Of a stretch of DNA of 64,000 nucleotides, positions 56,049 through 63,552 are shown one piece after another. Each line of letters opens with the position of its first letter. Position 1 is the stretch's first letter. The stretch covers positions 248,001 through 312,000 of the forward strand of contig NZ_JADQDO010000001.1 of the NCBI RefSeq assembly GCF_015694465.1, given 5' to 3'. A program made the position numbers and the translations under genes. The notes beneath the pieces are model-generated. The model was not told the origin of the DNA. It saw nothing but the letters and a program-made list of their open reading frames with translations, and made no database searches. This DNA comes from Microvirga alba (lineage in GTDB: Bacteria; Pseudomonadota; Alphaproteobacteria; Rhizobiales; Beijerinckiaceae).

Positions 56049-57035
56049 TCAGGTCCGGCGCAGTCGCGGATCGTCGGGAACGAGGCTCGAGCTGACTTCA
56101 GCTGCGCCGCCGACCCGCTCGGAGACCACATAAAGCGGCCGCCGTTTCACCTCGGCGAAGATGCGTCCGACATATTCCCCGACGATGCCGAGCGACATGA
56201 GCTGGATGCCGGAGAAGAACATGACGGACACGATCAGGCTCGGGAAGCCGGGCAGATCGGAGCCGAAAAGCAGCGTCCGGATCAGGAAGTAGATCGCAGT
56301 GGCGATGGAGAGGAACGAGATCAGGAAGCCGACATAGGTCCAGATCCGCAGGGGAACCGTCGAGAAGGCGGCGATGCCGTCGAAGGCAAAGCGGACGAGC
56401 TTCCTGAAACTCCATTTGGTGGCGCCGTGGAGGCGCTCCTCGACCACGAAGGGCACGCCTATGCCCTTGAAGCCGACCCAGGCATAGAGCCCCTTCGAGA
56501 ACCGTGCCTTCTCGCCCAGCGTCCGCAGGGCCTCGACGCCCTTCCGGTCGATGAGCCTGAAATCGCCTGCGCCTTCGGGCAGGGGGATTTCTCCGAACCG
56601 GGCGAACAATTGATAGAACAGATGGGCGAAGCCCCGCTTGACCCGGGTCTCGTCCGAGCGGTCAGTGCGCTGGCCGTAGACCATCACGTAACCGTCCTTC
56701 CAGCGCTCGACGAACGTCTCGATCATCTCCGGCGGGTGCTGCAGATCGGCGTCCATGATGACGACCGCATCACCGCGCGCATGGTCGAGCCCGGCGGCGA
56801 TGGCGATTTCCTTGCCGAAATTGCGGCTGAAAGAGACCGCCCCGATCCGGGGTTCCGTCATGCTGATGGTTTTGATGATTTCCAGCGTGTCGTCCCGGCT
56901 GCCGTCATCCACGAAAACCACGTCCCAGATGGAGGTGATCCGGTTGAGGACAGGCAGCAGACGCTCGCACAGGGGCGCGATATTGGCGCTCTCGTTGTGC
57001 ACGGGGATGATGACGCTAAGTTTGGGTGACGCCAC
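56049..57035 (-). CDS. Glycosyltransferase family 2 with C-terminal membrane segments (polyprenyl-phosphate type)
   Basis: A 328-residue GT2 enzyme of the DPMS/ArnC/GtrB kind, which loads a sugar onto a polyprenyl phosphate. The catalytic part has SVIIPVHNESANIAPL, VIMDADLQHPPEM (DxD) and GERRDRSDETRVKR-like GQRTDRSDETRVKRGF. Two hydrophobic segments (around residues 225-250 and 260-285) anchor the C-terminus. A GTG at 57035 preceded by GAAGAAGGA is preferred over an ATG at 57062. It is upstream of murJ on the same strand and divergent from hpnK, so it may serve a lipid-linked sugar step. Confidence 0.88.
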   Translation of the reverse strand: MASPKLSVIIPVHNESANIAPLCERLLPVLNRITSIWDVVFVDDGSRDDTLEIIKTISMTEPRIGAVSFSRNFGKEIAIAAGLDHARGDAVVIMDADLQHPPEMIETFVERWKDGYVMVYGQRTDRSDETRVKRGFAHLFYQLFARFGEIPLPEGAGDFRLIDRKGVEALRTLGEKARFSKGLYAWVGFKGIGVPFVVEERLHGATKWSFRKLVRFAFDGIAAFSTVPLRIWTYVGFLISFLSIATAIYFLIRTLLFGSDLPGFPSLIVSVMFFSGIQLMSLGIVGEYVGRIFAEVKRRPLYVVSERVGGAAEVSSSLVPDDPRLRRT

Positions 57036-57096
57036 GCAAAAGTCCTTCTTCGTTGCGCGCATTGAGAGCCGAGTTTGCAGCTTTGCTCAAGGGGCA

Positions 57097-57201
57097 TAGA
57101 GCATTTTTCGGCGAAGTGGATGCCGGTTCGCCGATCCGAAAATGCGACAAATCAACAATCTAGGAGCATGTTCCGATTCCAAGGACGCGGACCATGCTCT
57201 A
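57097..57201. repeat. 105-bp RIME1-like double-palindrome element
   Basis: A discrete element bounded by perfect 8-bp inverted ends (TAGAGCAT ... ATGCTCTA). The first half forms a hairpin (GCATTTTTCGG pairing with CCGAAAATGC, inner GGCGAA/TTCGCC), the second a shorter one (GAGCATG / CATGCTC). Size and two-hairpin design match the Rhizobium intergenic mosaic element RIME1, known to be about 108 bp with two large palindromes. It fills most of the gap between the GT2 and hpnK promoters. Confidence 0.75.
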
Positions 57202-57232
57202 GCGTGCGGCAAGGCTGATTTTGGGGATTTTC

Positions 57233-58078
57233 ATGGTTTCGCGGCGTTCCATCGTGCTCTGCGCCGATGATTTCGGCCTCACCGATGGGGTGAGCCGAGG
57301 CATTCTGGAGCTGGCCGAGGAGGGCAGGATCTCGGCAACGGGGGCGATGGCCAACATGCCGGGCTGGCGTCGCAATGCCTCGGCCTTGAGGCCGTTGAAG
57401 GGCAGGATCGGCATCGGCCTGCACCTGAACCTCACCACCGGATCCCCGCTCGCCCCGATGCCCCATCTGGCTCCGGGTGGCGGGTTTCCGCGCTTGAAGG
57501 ACCTGCTCGCGAAGGCTCTCACCGGTGGGCTGCCGGCCGTCGAAATTCGCAGCGAGATCGCACGGCAGGTCGATGCCTTCGTGGATGCCCATGGTGAGCC
57601 GCCATCATTCGTCGACGGCCACCAGCATGTCCATGTCCTGCCGGTGATCCGGCCTGCGCTCATCCGGGTCCTGGAGGAGAAGGGCTATGGCGGCCGGCTC
57701 TGGCTGCGCGATCCGTCCGACAGCGCCGCCTCGATTTTGCGCCGGCCCATCGGGAGGGCGAAGGCGCTCGTGGTGAAGGGTCTGGCCGCAGGTTTCGCGC
57801 AGCGTGCCCGCGCGGCCGGATTCTGGACCAATGAGGGCTTCTCCGGCTTCTCGCCGCTCGACCTGTCCGTTTCGGCCGCAAGCGTTTTCGAGAGCGCGCT
57901 GACCAGCCTGGGGCCGACGCCGGTGGTGATGTGCCATCCGGGCCATGTGGATGCGGAATTGCGCAGCCTCGATCCGGCCGTGGAGAGCCGCCCAGCGGAA
58001 CTGGCTTATCTCAAGTCCGAGGATTTCGGTGCGCTGCTCGATGAAAGGGGGATCGGGCTTGTCCCCGGCCTGACCTGA
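57233..58078 (+). CDS. hpnK: ChbG/HpnK-family deacetylase
   Basis: A 281-residue YdjC-like carbohydrate deacetylase. It has the metal-site start IVLCADDFGLTDGVSRGILE (DD pair), a second-site ANMPGW and GLHLNLTTGSPL, the HQHVHVLP motif near residue 128, and VVMCHPGHVDAEL near the C-terminus. HpnK proteins act on glycosylated hopanoids; ChbG on chitobiose. No other hopanoid gene is in the window, so the substrate is uncertain; a sugar put on lipid by the divergent GT2 is a reasonable guess. The ATG at 57233 follows GGGGA; a TTG at 57221 is less likely. Confidence 0.82.
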   Translation: MVSRRSIVLCADDFGLTDGVSRGILELAEEGRISATGAMANMPGWRRNASALRPLKGRIGIGLHLNLTTGSPLAPMPHLAPGGGFPRLKDLLAKALTGGLPAVEIRSEIARQVDAFVDAHGEPPSFVDGHQHVHVLPVIRPALIRVLEEKGYGGRLWLRDPSDSAASILRRPIGRAKALVVKGLAAGFAQRARAAGFWTNEGFSGFSPLDLSVSAASVFESALTSLGPTPVVMCHPGHVDAELRSLDPAVESRPAELAYLKSEDFGALLDERGIGLVPGLT

Positions 58079-58134
58079 CAAAGAAAAAGGGCTTCCGAAG
58101 AAACCCTCCAACGTCACCTACAAACGGAATCCGG

Positions 58135-58566
58135 TTACCAGCTTTTGCATGAGAGGTCTCCCTCTTTACAGGTCAGGTGATAGTCTAAGAGCTTGATGTG
58201 CTCCCGTGTAAGCTTTGTCAAACACCCTGAGAACACCATGGAGCGAGCGGATCCGAGGCCTATCGCCTCGAACAGGCACATGTTGTCCCGATACGACTCC
58301 CAAGCCCTCCGTGCCTTGCGCAGGCTCGCGCGCCCTTCGGGTTCGAGCCGTGCCATGAGCTTTGAATAGCGAGCAGTCATTTCACGGTCGGCCATTTTGA
58401 ACTTGTGCCCCTCGCACATGTTCATTTCGTACTGAGTACTGCCTTCGCAGCACATGTCGATTTCGTGCTGAGTTGTGCCTTGGCAGAAGTTCATATCGTC
58501 CTCAGCCCTTGCGGCAGCAGAGGCAAGGATCATCGCCAACAGGGCGACGGGCAGGCAGCGTAACAT
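58135..58566 (-). CDS. LprI-like (DUF1311) periplasmic protein
   Basis: A 143-residue protein with a Sec signal peptide (LPVALLAMILASAAARA) and a lysozyme-inhibitor LprI-type domain of the DUF1311 group. Typical blocks: MTARYSKLMARLEP, then LRKARRAWESYRDNMCLFE. Several Cys pairs (DMCCEG, MCEGH, LTCKEGDLSCKSW) suggest disulphides in the periplasm. An internal near-repeat (TTQHEIDMC, STQYEMNMC) lies at residues 31-51. Role: possibly protection from lysozyme, inferred from family. Convergent with hpnK, with a weak hairpin between them. Confidence 0.85.
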   Translation of the reverse strand: MLRCLPVALLAMILASAAARAEDDMNFCQGTTQHEIDMCCEGSTQYEMNMCEGHKFKMADREMTARYSKLMARLEPEGRASLRKARRAWESYRDNMCLFEAIGLGSARSMVFSGCLTKLTREHIKLLDYHLTCKEGDLSCKSW

Positions 58567-58712
58567 GCAAGTTCCCTTCCTTGTCGGAGGCGGAATGACG
58601 ACGAATCGTTATAAAGATACATTGCCGCGAGATGCCCGTCCGGAAAAGGGTTTCGGCGCGCCTGTCGGCCAAGACCTTGGCAGGCCGAGGTCTGCCTAAG
58701 CCAGCCTCGTGG

Positions 58713-58747
58713 TCCCCAAAACAAAACGGGCCTCCGAAGAGGCCCGT
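58713..58747 (-). terminator. Intrinsic terminator of the superoxide dismutase gene
   Basis: On the minus strand, ACGGGCCTC / GAGGCCCGT forms a perfect 9-bp stem with a TTCG loop and is followed by TTTGTTTTGGGG. It starts 22 bases after the sodB stop. Confidence 0.9.
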
Positions 58748-58769
58748 CTGACATAGGGGTAAGTCCAGC

Positions 58770-59369
58770 TTATTTCGTCGCCGCTTCGTACATTTCTTCG
58801 ACGTGTTCCCAGTTCACGAGGTTTTCCAGGAACGCCTTGAGGTAGTCGGGGCGGCGGTTGCGATAATCGATGTAGTAGGAATGCTCCCACACGTCGCAGC
58901 CCAGGATCGGCTGCGCGCCATGGACGAGCGGATTCTCGCCGTTCGGCGTCTTCATGACGGTGATCTTGCCGTCCTTGATTGCAAGCCACGCCCAGCCGGA
59001 GCCGAACTGGCCCGTTCCGGCGGCAATGAAGTCTTCCTTCATCTTCTCGACGGAGCCGAGATCGGCCACGATCTGCTTCTCGAGCTTGCCGGGCAACGCG
59101 CCGCCGCCATTGGGCTTCATCCAAAGCCAGAAGTGGATGTGGTTGTAGTGCTGGCCGGCATTGTTGAAGAGCGCCTGGTTCTTGCCATACGAGCCCTTCA
59201 CGACCTCTTCGACGCTCTTGCCTTCGAACTCCGTGCCTTTCATGAGGTTGTTGCCGGTGTTGACATAGGCAGCGTGGTGCTTGTCGTGGTGAAACTCCAG
59301 CGTTTCCTTCGACATATAGGGCTGCAGGGCATCGTAGGCATAAGGCAGTTCTGGCAGGGTGAACGACAT
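58770..59369 (-). CDS. sodB: Superoxide dismutase, Fe-type
   Basis: A 199-residue cytoplasmic enzyme dismutating superoxide. Metal ligands are evident: the first His in ETLEFHHDKHHAAYV, a second in GQHYNHIHFWLWM, and Asp/His in CDVWEHSYYIDYRNRRPDY. The Gln of NNAGQHYNH is at the position of Gln69 of E. coli FeSOD, while the place of the MnSOD Gln146 (TPNGENPLV) is Gly; this points to iron as cofactor, or to cambialistic use. Normal length, own terminator, no operon partner. Confidence 0.95.
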   Translation of the reverse strand: MSFTLPELPYAYDALQPYMSKETLEFHHDKHHAAYVNTGNNLMKGTEFEGKSVEEVVKGSYGKNQALFNNAGQHYNHIHFWLWMKPNGGGALPGKLEKQIVADLGSVEKMKEDFIAAGTGQFGSGWAWLAIKDGKITVMKTPNGENPLVHGAQPILGCDVWEHSYYIDYRNRRPDYLKAFLENLVNWEHVEEMYEAATK

Positions 59370-59543
59370 CGGCGTCTCCTTTGAGAGATTAAGCGACCTG
59401 GTGCTTAGTTAAAGCGCGGCGCCTCTGAGGGCAACGGCCAAGCTTCTGACTTTTTCGGGCTCAAGCTTTTCATGATGTTGCCTTTCGCCTATAGATACCT
59501 ACGTTTGCGGTCATTCGCCCATGGTTTGCGTATCGGAGTTTGC

Positions 59544-60509
59544 ATGATCATCGCTCTTTTTGCCCTTTCTGTTGCGATGATTGTGGGCGGTCTTCTGGCG
59601 GCTGTTCTCGGGTGGGACATCGTCCTCGTCGAGCGTGGCTGGACCATGGTGATCGCCGGTACCGTCACCGCGGCAAGCGGCGCGGTTCTCCTGGGCATCA
59701 CTGCCGCCGTCTCGAAGCTCAAGAAAATCCAGTTGGAGCTCATGCGCCTGCACACGGGCCTGAGCGAGGCCGAACCTGCCGCATTGCCCTCGCCATCGGG
59801 CCTTTCGCTGGCGGCTCTCGCCGGAGGGCTCTTCGGTGCGGCCGGTGCGCTCGGCGCAAAGGAAGGGCAGGCGAAGAAGACGAAAGAGGAGCCGGAGTCG
59901 CAGCCGGTTCTTCCGCTGTTCGGCGACGTCGACAGGTTCGAAAGGGAGGGCGAAAGCGCACTTGCGTCTGAGGGTCTGGAAGAGACTCGGGCCGAGGTAG
60001 ACAGATCCTCTGACGCATTCGGGACCCCGTTCGAGCCTCGGATCTCCGCTGTATCCGGGACACCGTTCGAGTCCGAAAAGCCGACGACCGAGGCCGATGT
60101 CCCGGCCGCGAAGGTGCCGGATTTCCTGTTCGCCAACCGCTATCGCGAGACGCTTTATACCGAGACGAGCATCTCTGAAACCGACGAAGGCCTCTACGTC
60201 TCTGAACAAACCGTCCAGGCCTTCGAGCCGGAGTTCGAGGAGGCCGAGCAGCCAGTCGATCAAGGCGGCGCGCCGGAGCCGGAAGCCGTGGCAGAACCCG
60301 AGCCGGTGGAACCGACGCCCCCGCTCGCTCCGCGTTCGACCGCCGCGGTCATCGGCACTTATAATTCCGGGGACAATAAATACGTGATGTTCGCCGACGG
60401 CTCGATCGAGGCGGAGACCCCGCAGGGGATGTTTACCTTCACGTCCCTGGACGAGCTGAAGGAATTCATCGCTTCAGGTGGCGAGAGCAATCAGAAGCCT
60501 GCTATCTGA
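59544..60509 (+). CDS. Membrane protein of unknown function with acidic Pro-rich cytoplasmic part
   Basis: About 321 residues from the ATG at 59544 (GGAG five bases before it); an ATG at 59472 would add 24 residues. Two adjacent hydrophobic segments (IIALFALSVAMIVGGLLAAV and MVIAGTVTAASGAVLLGITA) form an N-terminal hairpin. The next 200 residues are rich in Glu, Pro, Ala and Ser and probably disordered. The last 45 residues form a compact conserved-looking patch (AVIGTYNSGDNKYVMFADGS, then FTFTSLDELKEFIA). Such proteins recur in Hyphomicrobiales without a known role. The 3' end overlaps the convergent isochorismatase-like gene by eight bases. Confidence 0.75.
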   Translation: MIIALFALSVAMIVGGLLAAVLGWDIVLVERGWTMVIAGTVTAASGAVLLGITAAVSKLKKIQLELMRLHTGLSEAEPAALPSPSGLSLAALAGGLFGAAGALGAKEGQAKKTKEEPESQPVLPLFGDVDRFEREGESALASEGLEETRAEVDRSSDAFGTPFEPRISAVSGTPFESEKPTTEADVPAAKVPDFLFANRYRETLYTETSISETDEGLYVSEQTVQAFEPEFEEAEQPVDQGGAPEPEAVAEPEPVEPTPPLAPRSTAAVIGTYNSGDNKYVMFADGSIEAETPQGMFTFTSLDELKEFIASGGESNQKPAI

Positions 60510-61062
60510 GGAGAGGCGAGAGCGCGCGGAAATCCTCCGTCGCAGCCCGCTCCAGCCACTCGAAGACAACCATCTCCATCGTCACCCAGTGGCACCCCGC
60601 CTGCACAAGCCGCGCACGGGCTGCGCTGACGCTGTGTTCGGCCCTGCTTGAGGTTGCATCCCCAACGACAAACACGTGCAGGCCGTTGGTTTTGAAGCCC
60701 AGGGCGCTTTGCAGCACGCAGACATGGGCTTCGGCTCCGCACAGGACGACCTGATCCCGCCCCTGGGCACGGAGCCCTGCAATCCGCTCGGCTGTCGCCT
60801 GATCGCCGGCGGCGGAAAAGGTCGTCTTCGGCAGGATGATTGCGTCGAGCGGAAGGGCCTCGACGATGGCGGGCACGGTCGACCCGAGTCCCTTCGGATA
60901 TTGCTCCGTCACCGTGACGGGCACCCCGAGCCTTCCTGCGCCTTGAAGCAGGATTTCCGTGCGCTCGATGACCCGCTCGCTATCGAGGATCGCGGGCATG
61001 AGGCGGGCCTGAAGGTCGACGACAATAAGCTGAGAACGCGCCGCGTCGAGAAGCATGGTCAT
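60502..61062 (-). CDS. Isochorismatase-like cysteine hydrolase
   Basis: A 186-residue hydrolase of the isochorismatase superfamily. The catalytic Asp is in SQLIVVDLQARLMPAI, the Lys in AIILPKTTFSAAGD, and the Cys in VVLCGAEAHVCVLQSAL, as in nicotinamidase and YcaC-like enzymes. The ATG at 61062 overlaps the stop of the sensor-kinase gene (ATGA), so the two are translationally coupled; this sets the start, although the frame is open to 61293. Substrate unknown. Confidence 0.88.
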   Translation of the reverse strand: MTMLLDAARSQLIVVDLQARLMPAILDSERVIERTEILLQGAGRLGVPVTVTEQYPKGLGSTVPAIVEALPLDAIILPKTTFSAAGDQATAERIAGLRAQGRDQVVLCGAEAHVCVLQSALGFKTNGLHVFVVGDATSSRAEHSVSAARARLVQAGCHWVTMEMVVFEWLERAATEDFRALSPLLR

Positions 61063-63446
61063 TGGTCCGGGTTGAAGGGCGGGGGCTCGCCGGGAATCGG
61101 CATCGTCATCTTGAAAAGCAGCCCATCCGCGCGGAAATCCATGGCCACGTCCGCTTGCAACTGCGTGGTCAGCACGCGCTGCAGAAGTCGCGAGCCGAAG
61201 CCTTGCTGCGAGGGCGCCGAGACGCGAGGCCCGCCCTGTTCGGTCCACGAGAAACTGAGGATCGGCCTGTCGCCTCCGGGCTTGATCTCCCACTTCACGT
61301 CGACCTGACCACCGAACGCGGACAGAGCACCGTGCTTCGCCGCGTTTGTCGTGAGTTCGTGAATCGCCATGCCAACCGGCACCGCCGCCTCTGACGGTAA
61401 TTCGACGAAGGGGCCCTCGATAGTAATGCGATTCCTGGATTCGTCCTCGTAGGGGCCGAGTTCAGTGCGGATCAGATCCTCGAGCGCGGCCTTCTGCCAA
61501 AGATCCTCGGTGAGGAGATTGTGCGTGCGTGCGAGCGATACGATGCGCCCGACGAATCCCTGATAGAACTCGTCGATGCTGGAAGCGGTGCGCGCGGTCG
61601 AACCCACGATGGCTTGAACGGTCGCGAGCGTATTCTTGACGCGATGGTGCAACTCGCGAATGAGCAAGTGCTGTCGCTCCTCCGCCTGCTTGAAGCGCGT
61701 AATATCGAGGTTGGTGCCAACCAAGCGCAATGGATTGCCATCAGCGTCGTAGAAGAGCAGCGCGATGGTGTCGATGACACGAATAGTGCCGTCCGGTCGG
61801 CGCATGCGATACGAAAGATTCAACTCCCGATCATGGCGTGCGAACGCGTCATTGATCAGCTTGTACGTGCGTGCGAGGTCGTCAGGATGAACCTTTTCTT
61901 CCCAACCAAGGGTGTCCCCGCGAAATGTGCCCGGATCGAGGCCGAAGAGACGTTCTTGCTCCGGTGTCCATGTCACTTTTCCGGAAGGGATATCCCAATC
62001 GAAAACGCCGATGCCGGCCGCGCTCTGCGCCAGCGAGAGGCGCTCCTCGCTTATACGTAAAGCTTTTTCCGTTTCCTTCAGGTCGTGAATGTCAACGCTC
62101 GTGCCGACCCAGCCCTTGAATTCGCCCAGGGTGTCGTGGAGGGGAGCAGCCTGAATCATATGCCAGCGATATTCGCCGTCGGCCGACCGGTAGCGCGCTT
62201 CGGTGGTGTAGGTCGATTCATTGCGGCGAACCTCTTTCGAGTCTTCCATAATTCGCGCAATATCCTCGGGGTGAATCGCGCTCATCCAGCTATGGCCAAG
62301 CGCCTCTTGCGCCGGCAGGCCCGAATATCTGACCCAGCGCTCATTGGTGTACGTCAGCTCGAAATCCGGTGTGAGAATCCAGACGAGGGCGGGAAGCGAC
62401 TCCGCGATGATGCGGAAGCGAGCCTCGGTTTCGCGAAGCCCTATTTCGGCCCGCGCCTTTTCAACGGCGGTCCAGGTGCGCTCCGCAACATCCTCTACCA
62501 GAGACATCTCGTCATTGGTCCAGACACGAGGTTCCGCCGAGTGCAGATAAAGCAGCGCCGTCAGTTTCTGGTTCTTGAGCAGCGGTACGGTAAGCGCCGT
62601 TCTGGCATTGAGGGTGCTGTAGGCTTCCTGCACCTTCGGGTCCCTCGTGCGCGGATCGCTCTTGACGTCCTCAACGAAGATCGGCTGGCCCTGCTTCAGT
62701 TCAGCAAGCATTGTCGGTAGAAATTCATAAAGCCGATAGGCGCGGCCTTCATTGCTGATCGCGCCCTTCGACCATTCCCGCTCGACCAGGATGACGCCCC
62801 GCGTCTCATCGACCTCCCCATAACCTGCGCAATCCACCTTCAGGAAATGTCCCAGGCTCCGGGCGGTCGCCTCCATGATCGCATTGGGATCGTCGAGGCT
62901 CCGCAACTGGTCGTTCAAGGTCAGGAGAAACTCCTGCCGGCGCTGGGCAAGGTTCATCTCCTCCCTAGCCTTTTCGCGTTCCGTGACATCCTGCGTCACG
63001 CCAACCAGGCGAACCGGCTTGTCATTCTCGTAGATCGCGGCGCCACGGACCAAAACCCGCCCGATGCGGCCATCGGGTCTGATGACTCGATGCTCGACAT
63101 TGAAATCAGTCTTTGTCGCGAGGGCGAAAGCCATGGCTTGGTTGATCCGCTCCACATCGCCAGGGTGCAGTATCTGTTGCAACCGCGCATAAGTCAGCGG
63201 CTCGCCGGGCGGGAGGCCGAGCGTCGCCCTGCAGGTTGCACCGGCAATCATCTCATCGGTAGCGAGATCGCGTTCCCAGGAGCCGAGTTTGCCGACCTCG
63301 AGCGCCATGCGCAACTTGCTGCTGCTGTTACGGAGAGATTGCTCGGCCTCGCTGAGACGCTTTTCCAAATCCGCGACGCGCTGATTGTCGCTCTTTTTGT
63401 CAGCGACTGCGCCGTCCGCGGAGGGTCGCTTGCCCCGATTGGTCAT
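61059..63446 (-). CDS. Multi-PAS/GAF sensor histidine kinase, HWE family
   Basis: A 795-residue kinase without a clear membrane segment, so probably cytoplasmic. Domains in order: PAS (about 45-160, GKLGSWERDLATDEMIAG), GAF (about 170-335), PAS with PAC (about 345-465, RIIAESLPALVWILTPDFEL), PAS with PAC (about 470-590, IGVFDWDIPSGKVTWTPEQE), then the HWE kinase core. Its phospho-His lies in RELHHRVKNTLATVQAIVG, the N-box in HELTTNAAKHGAL, and the W-x-E in SFSWTEQGGP. HWE kinases are typical of Hyphomicrobiales and often sense light or redox; here no Cys of a LOV domain is seen. No response regulator is adjacent. The downstream gene is the overlapping isochorismatase-like hydrolase. Confidence 0.93.
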   Translation of the reverse strand: MTNRGKRPSADGAVADKKSDNQRVADLEKRLSEAEQSLRNSSSKLRMALEVGKLGSWERDLATDEMIAGATCRATLGLPPGEPLTYARLQQILHPGDVERINQAMAFALATKTDFNVEHRVIRPDGRIGRVLVRGAAIYENDKPVRLVGVTQDVTEREKAREEMNLAQRRQEFLLTLNDQLRSLDDPNAIMEATARSLGHFLKVDCAGYGEVDETRGVILVEREWSKGAISNEGRAYRLYEFLPTMLAELKQGQPIFVEDVKSDPRTRDPKVQEAYSTLNARTALTVPLLKNQKLTALLYLHSAEPRVWTNDEMSLVEDVAERTWTAVEKARAEIGLRETEARFRIIAESLPALVWILTPDFELTYTNERWVRYSGLPAQEALGHSWMSAIHPEDIARIMEDSKEVRRNESTYTTEARYRSADGEYRWHMIQAAPLHDTLGEFKGWVGTSVDIHDLKETEKALRISEERLSLAQSAAGIGVFDWDIPSGKVTWTPEQERLFGLDPGTFRGDTLGWEEKVHPDDLARTYKLINDAFARHDRELNLSYRMRRPDGTIRVIDTIALLFYDADGNPLRLVGTNLDITRFKQAEERQHLLIRELHHRVKNTLATVQAIVGSTARTASSIDEFYQGFVGRIVSLARTHNLLTEDLWQKAALEDLIRTELGPYEDESRNRITIEGPFVELPSEAAVPVGMAIHELTTNAAKHGALSAFGGQVDVKWEIKPGGDRPILSFSWTEQGGPRVSAPSQQGFGSRLLQRVLTTQLQADVAMDFRADGLLFKMTMPIPGEPPPFNPDQ

Positions 63447-63552
63447 GAACGCATGCTTTCGGATACCTCTACAGCTCCGCGCCGCCTCTCTCTATCGGCC
63501 CGGGCTGACCCCAGGATGGTAATTATAGGACATAGGGCTTAAGCCACCACTC

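Noticed and set aside
55236-57029. 597-codon open frame on the plus strand
   Set aside because: It runs antisense to murJ and the GT2 gene, both with full family motifs; composition (Arg, Gly, Asp, Glu-rich, no domain) is that of a shadow frame.
58088-58110. Hairpin AGGGCTTCCGAAGAAACCCT between hpnK and the LprI-like gene as a terminator
   Set aside because: The stem contains a mismatch and has no T run after it on the plus strand; left out as a called terminator.
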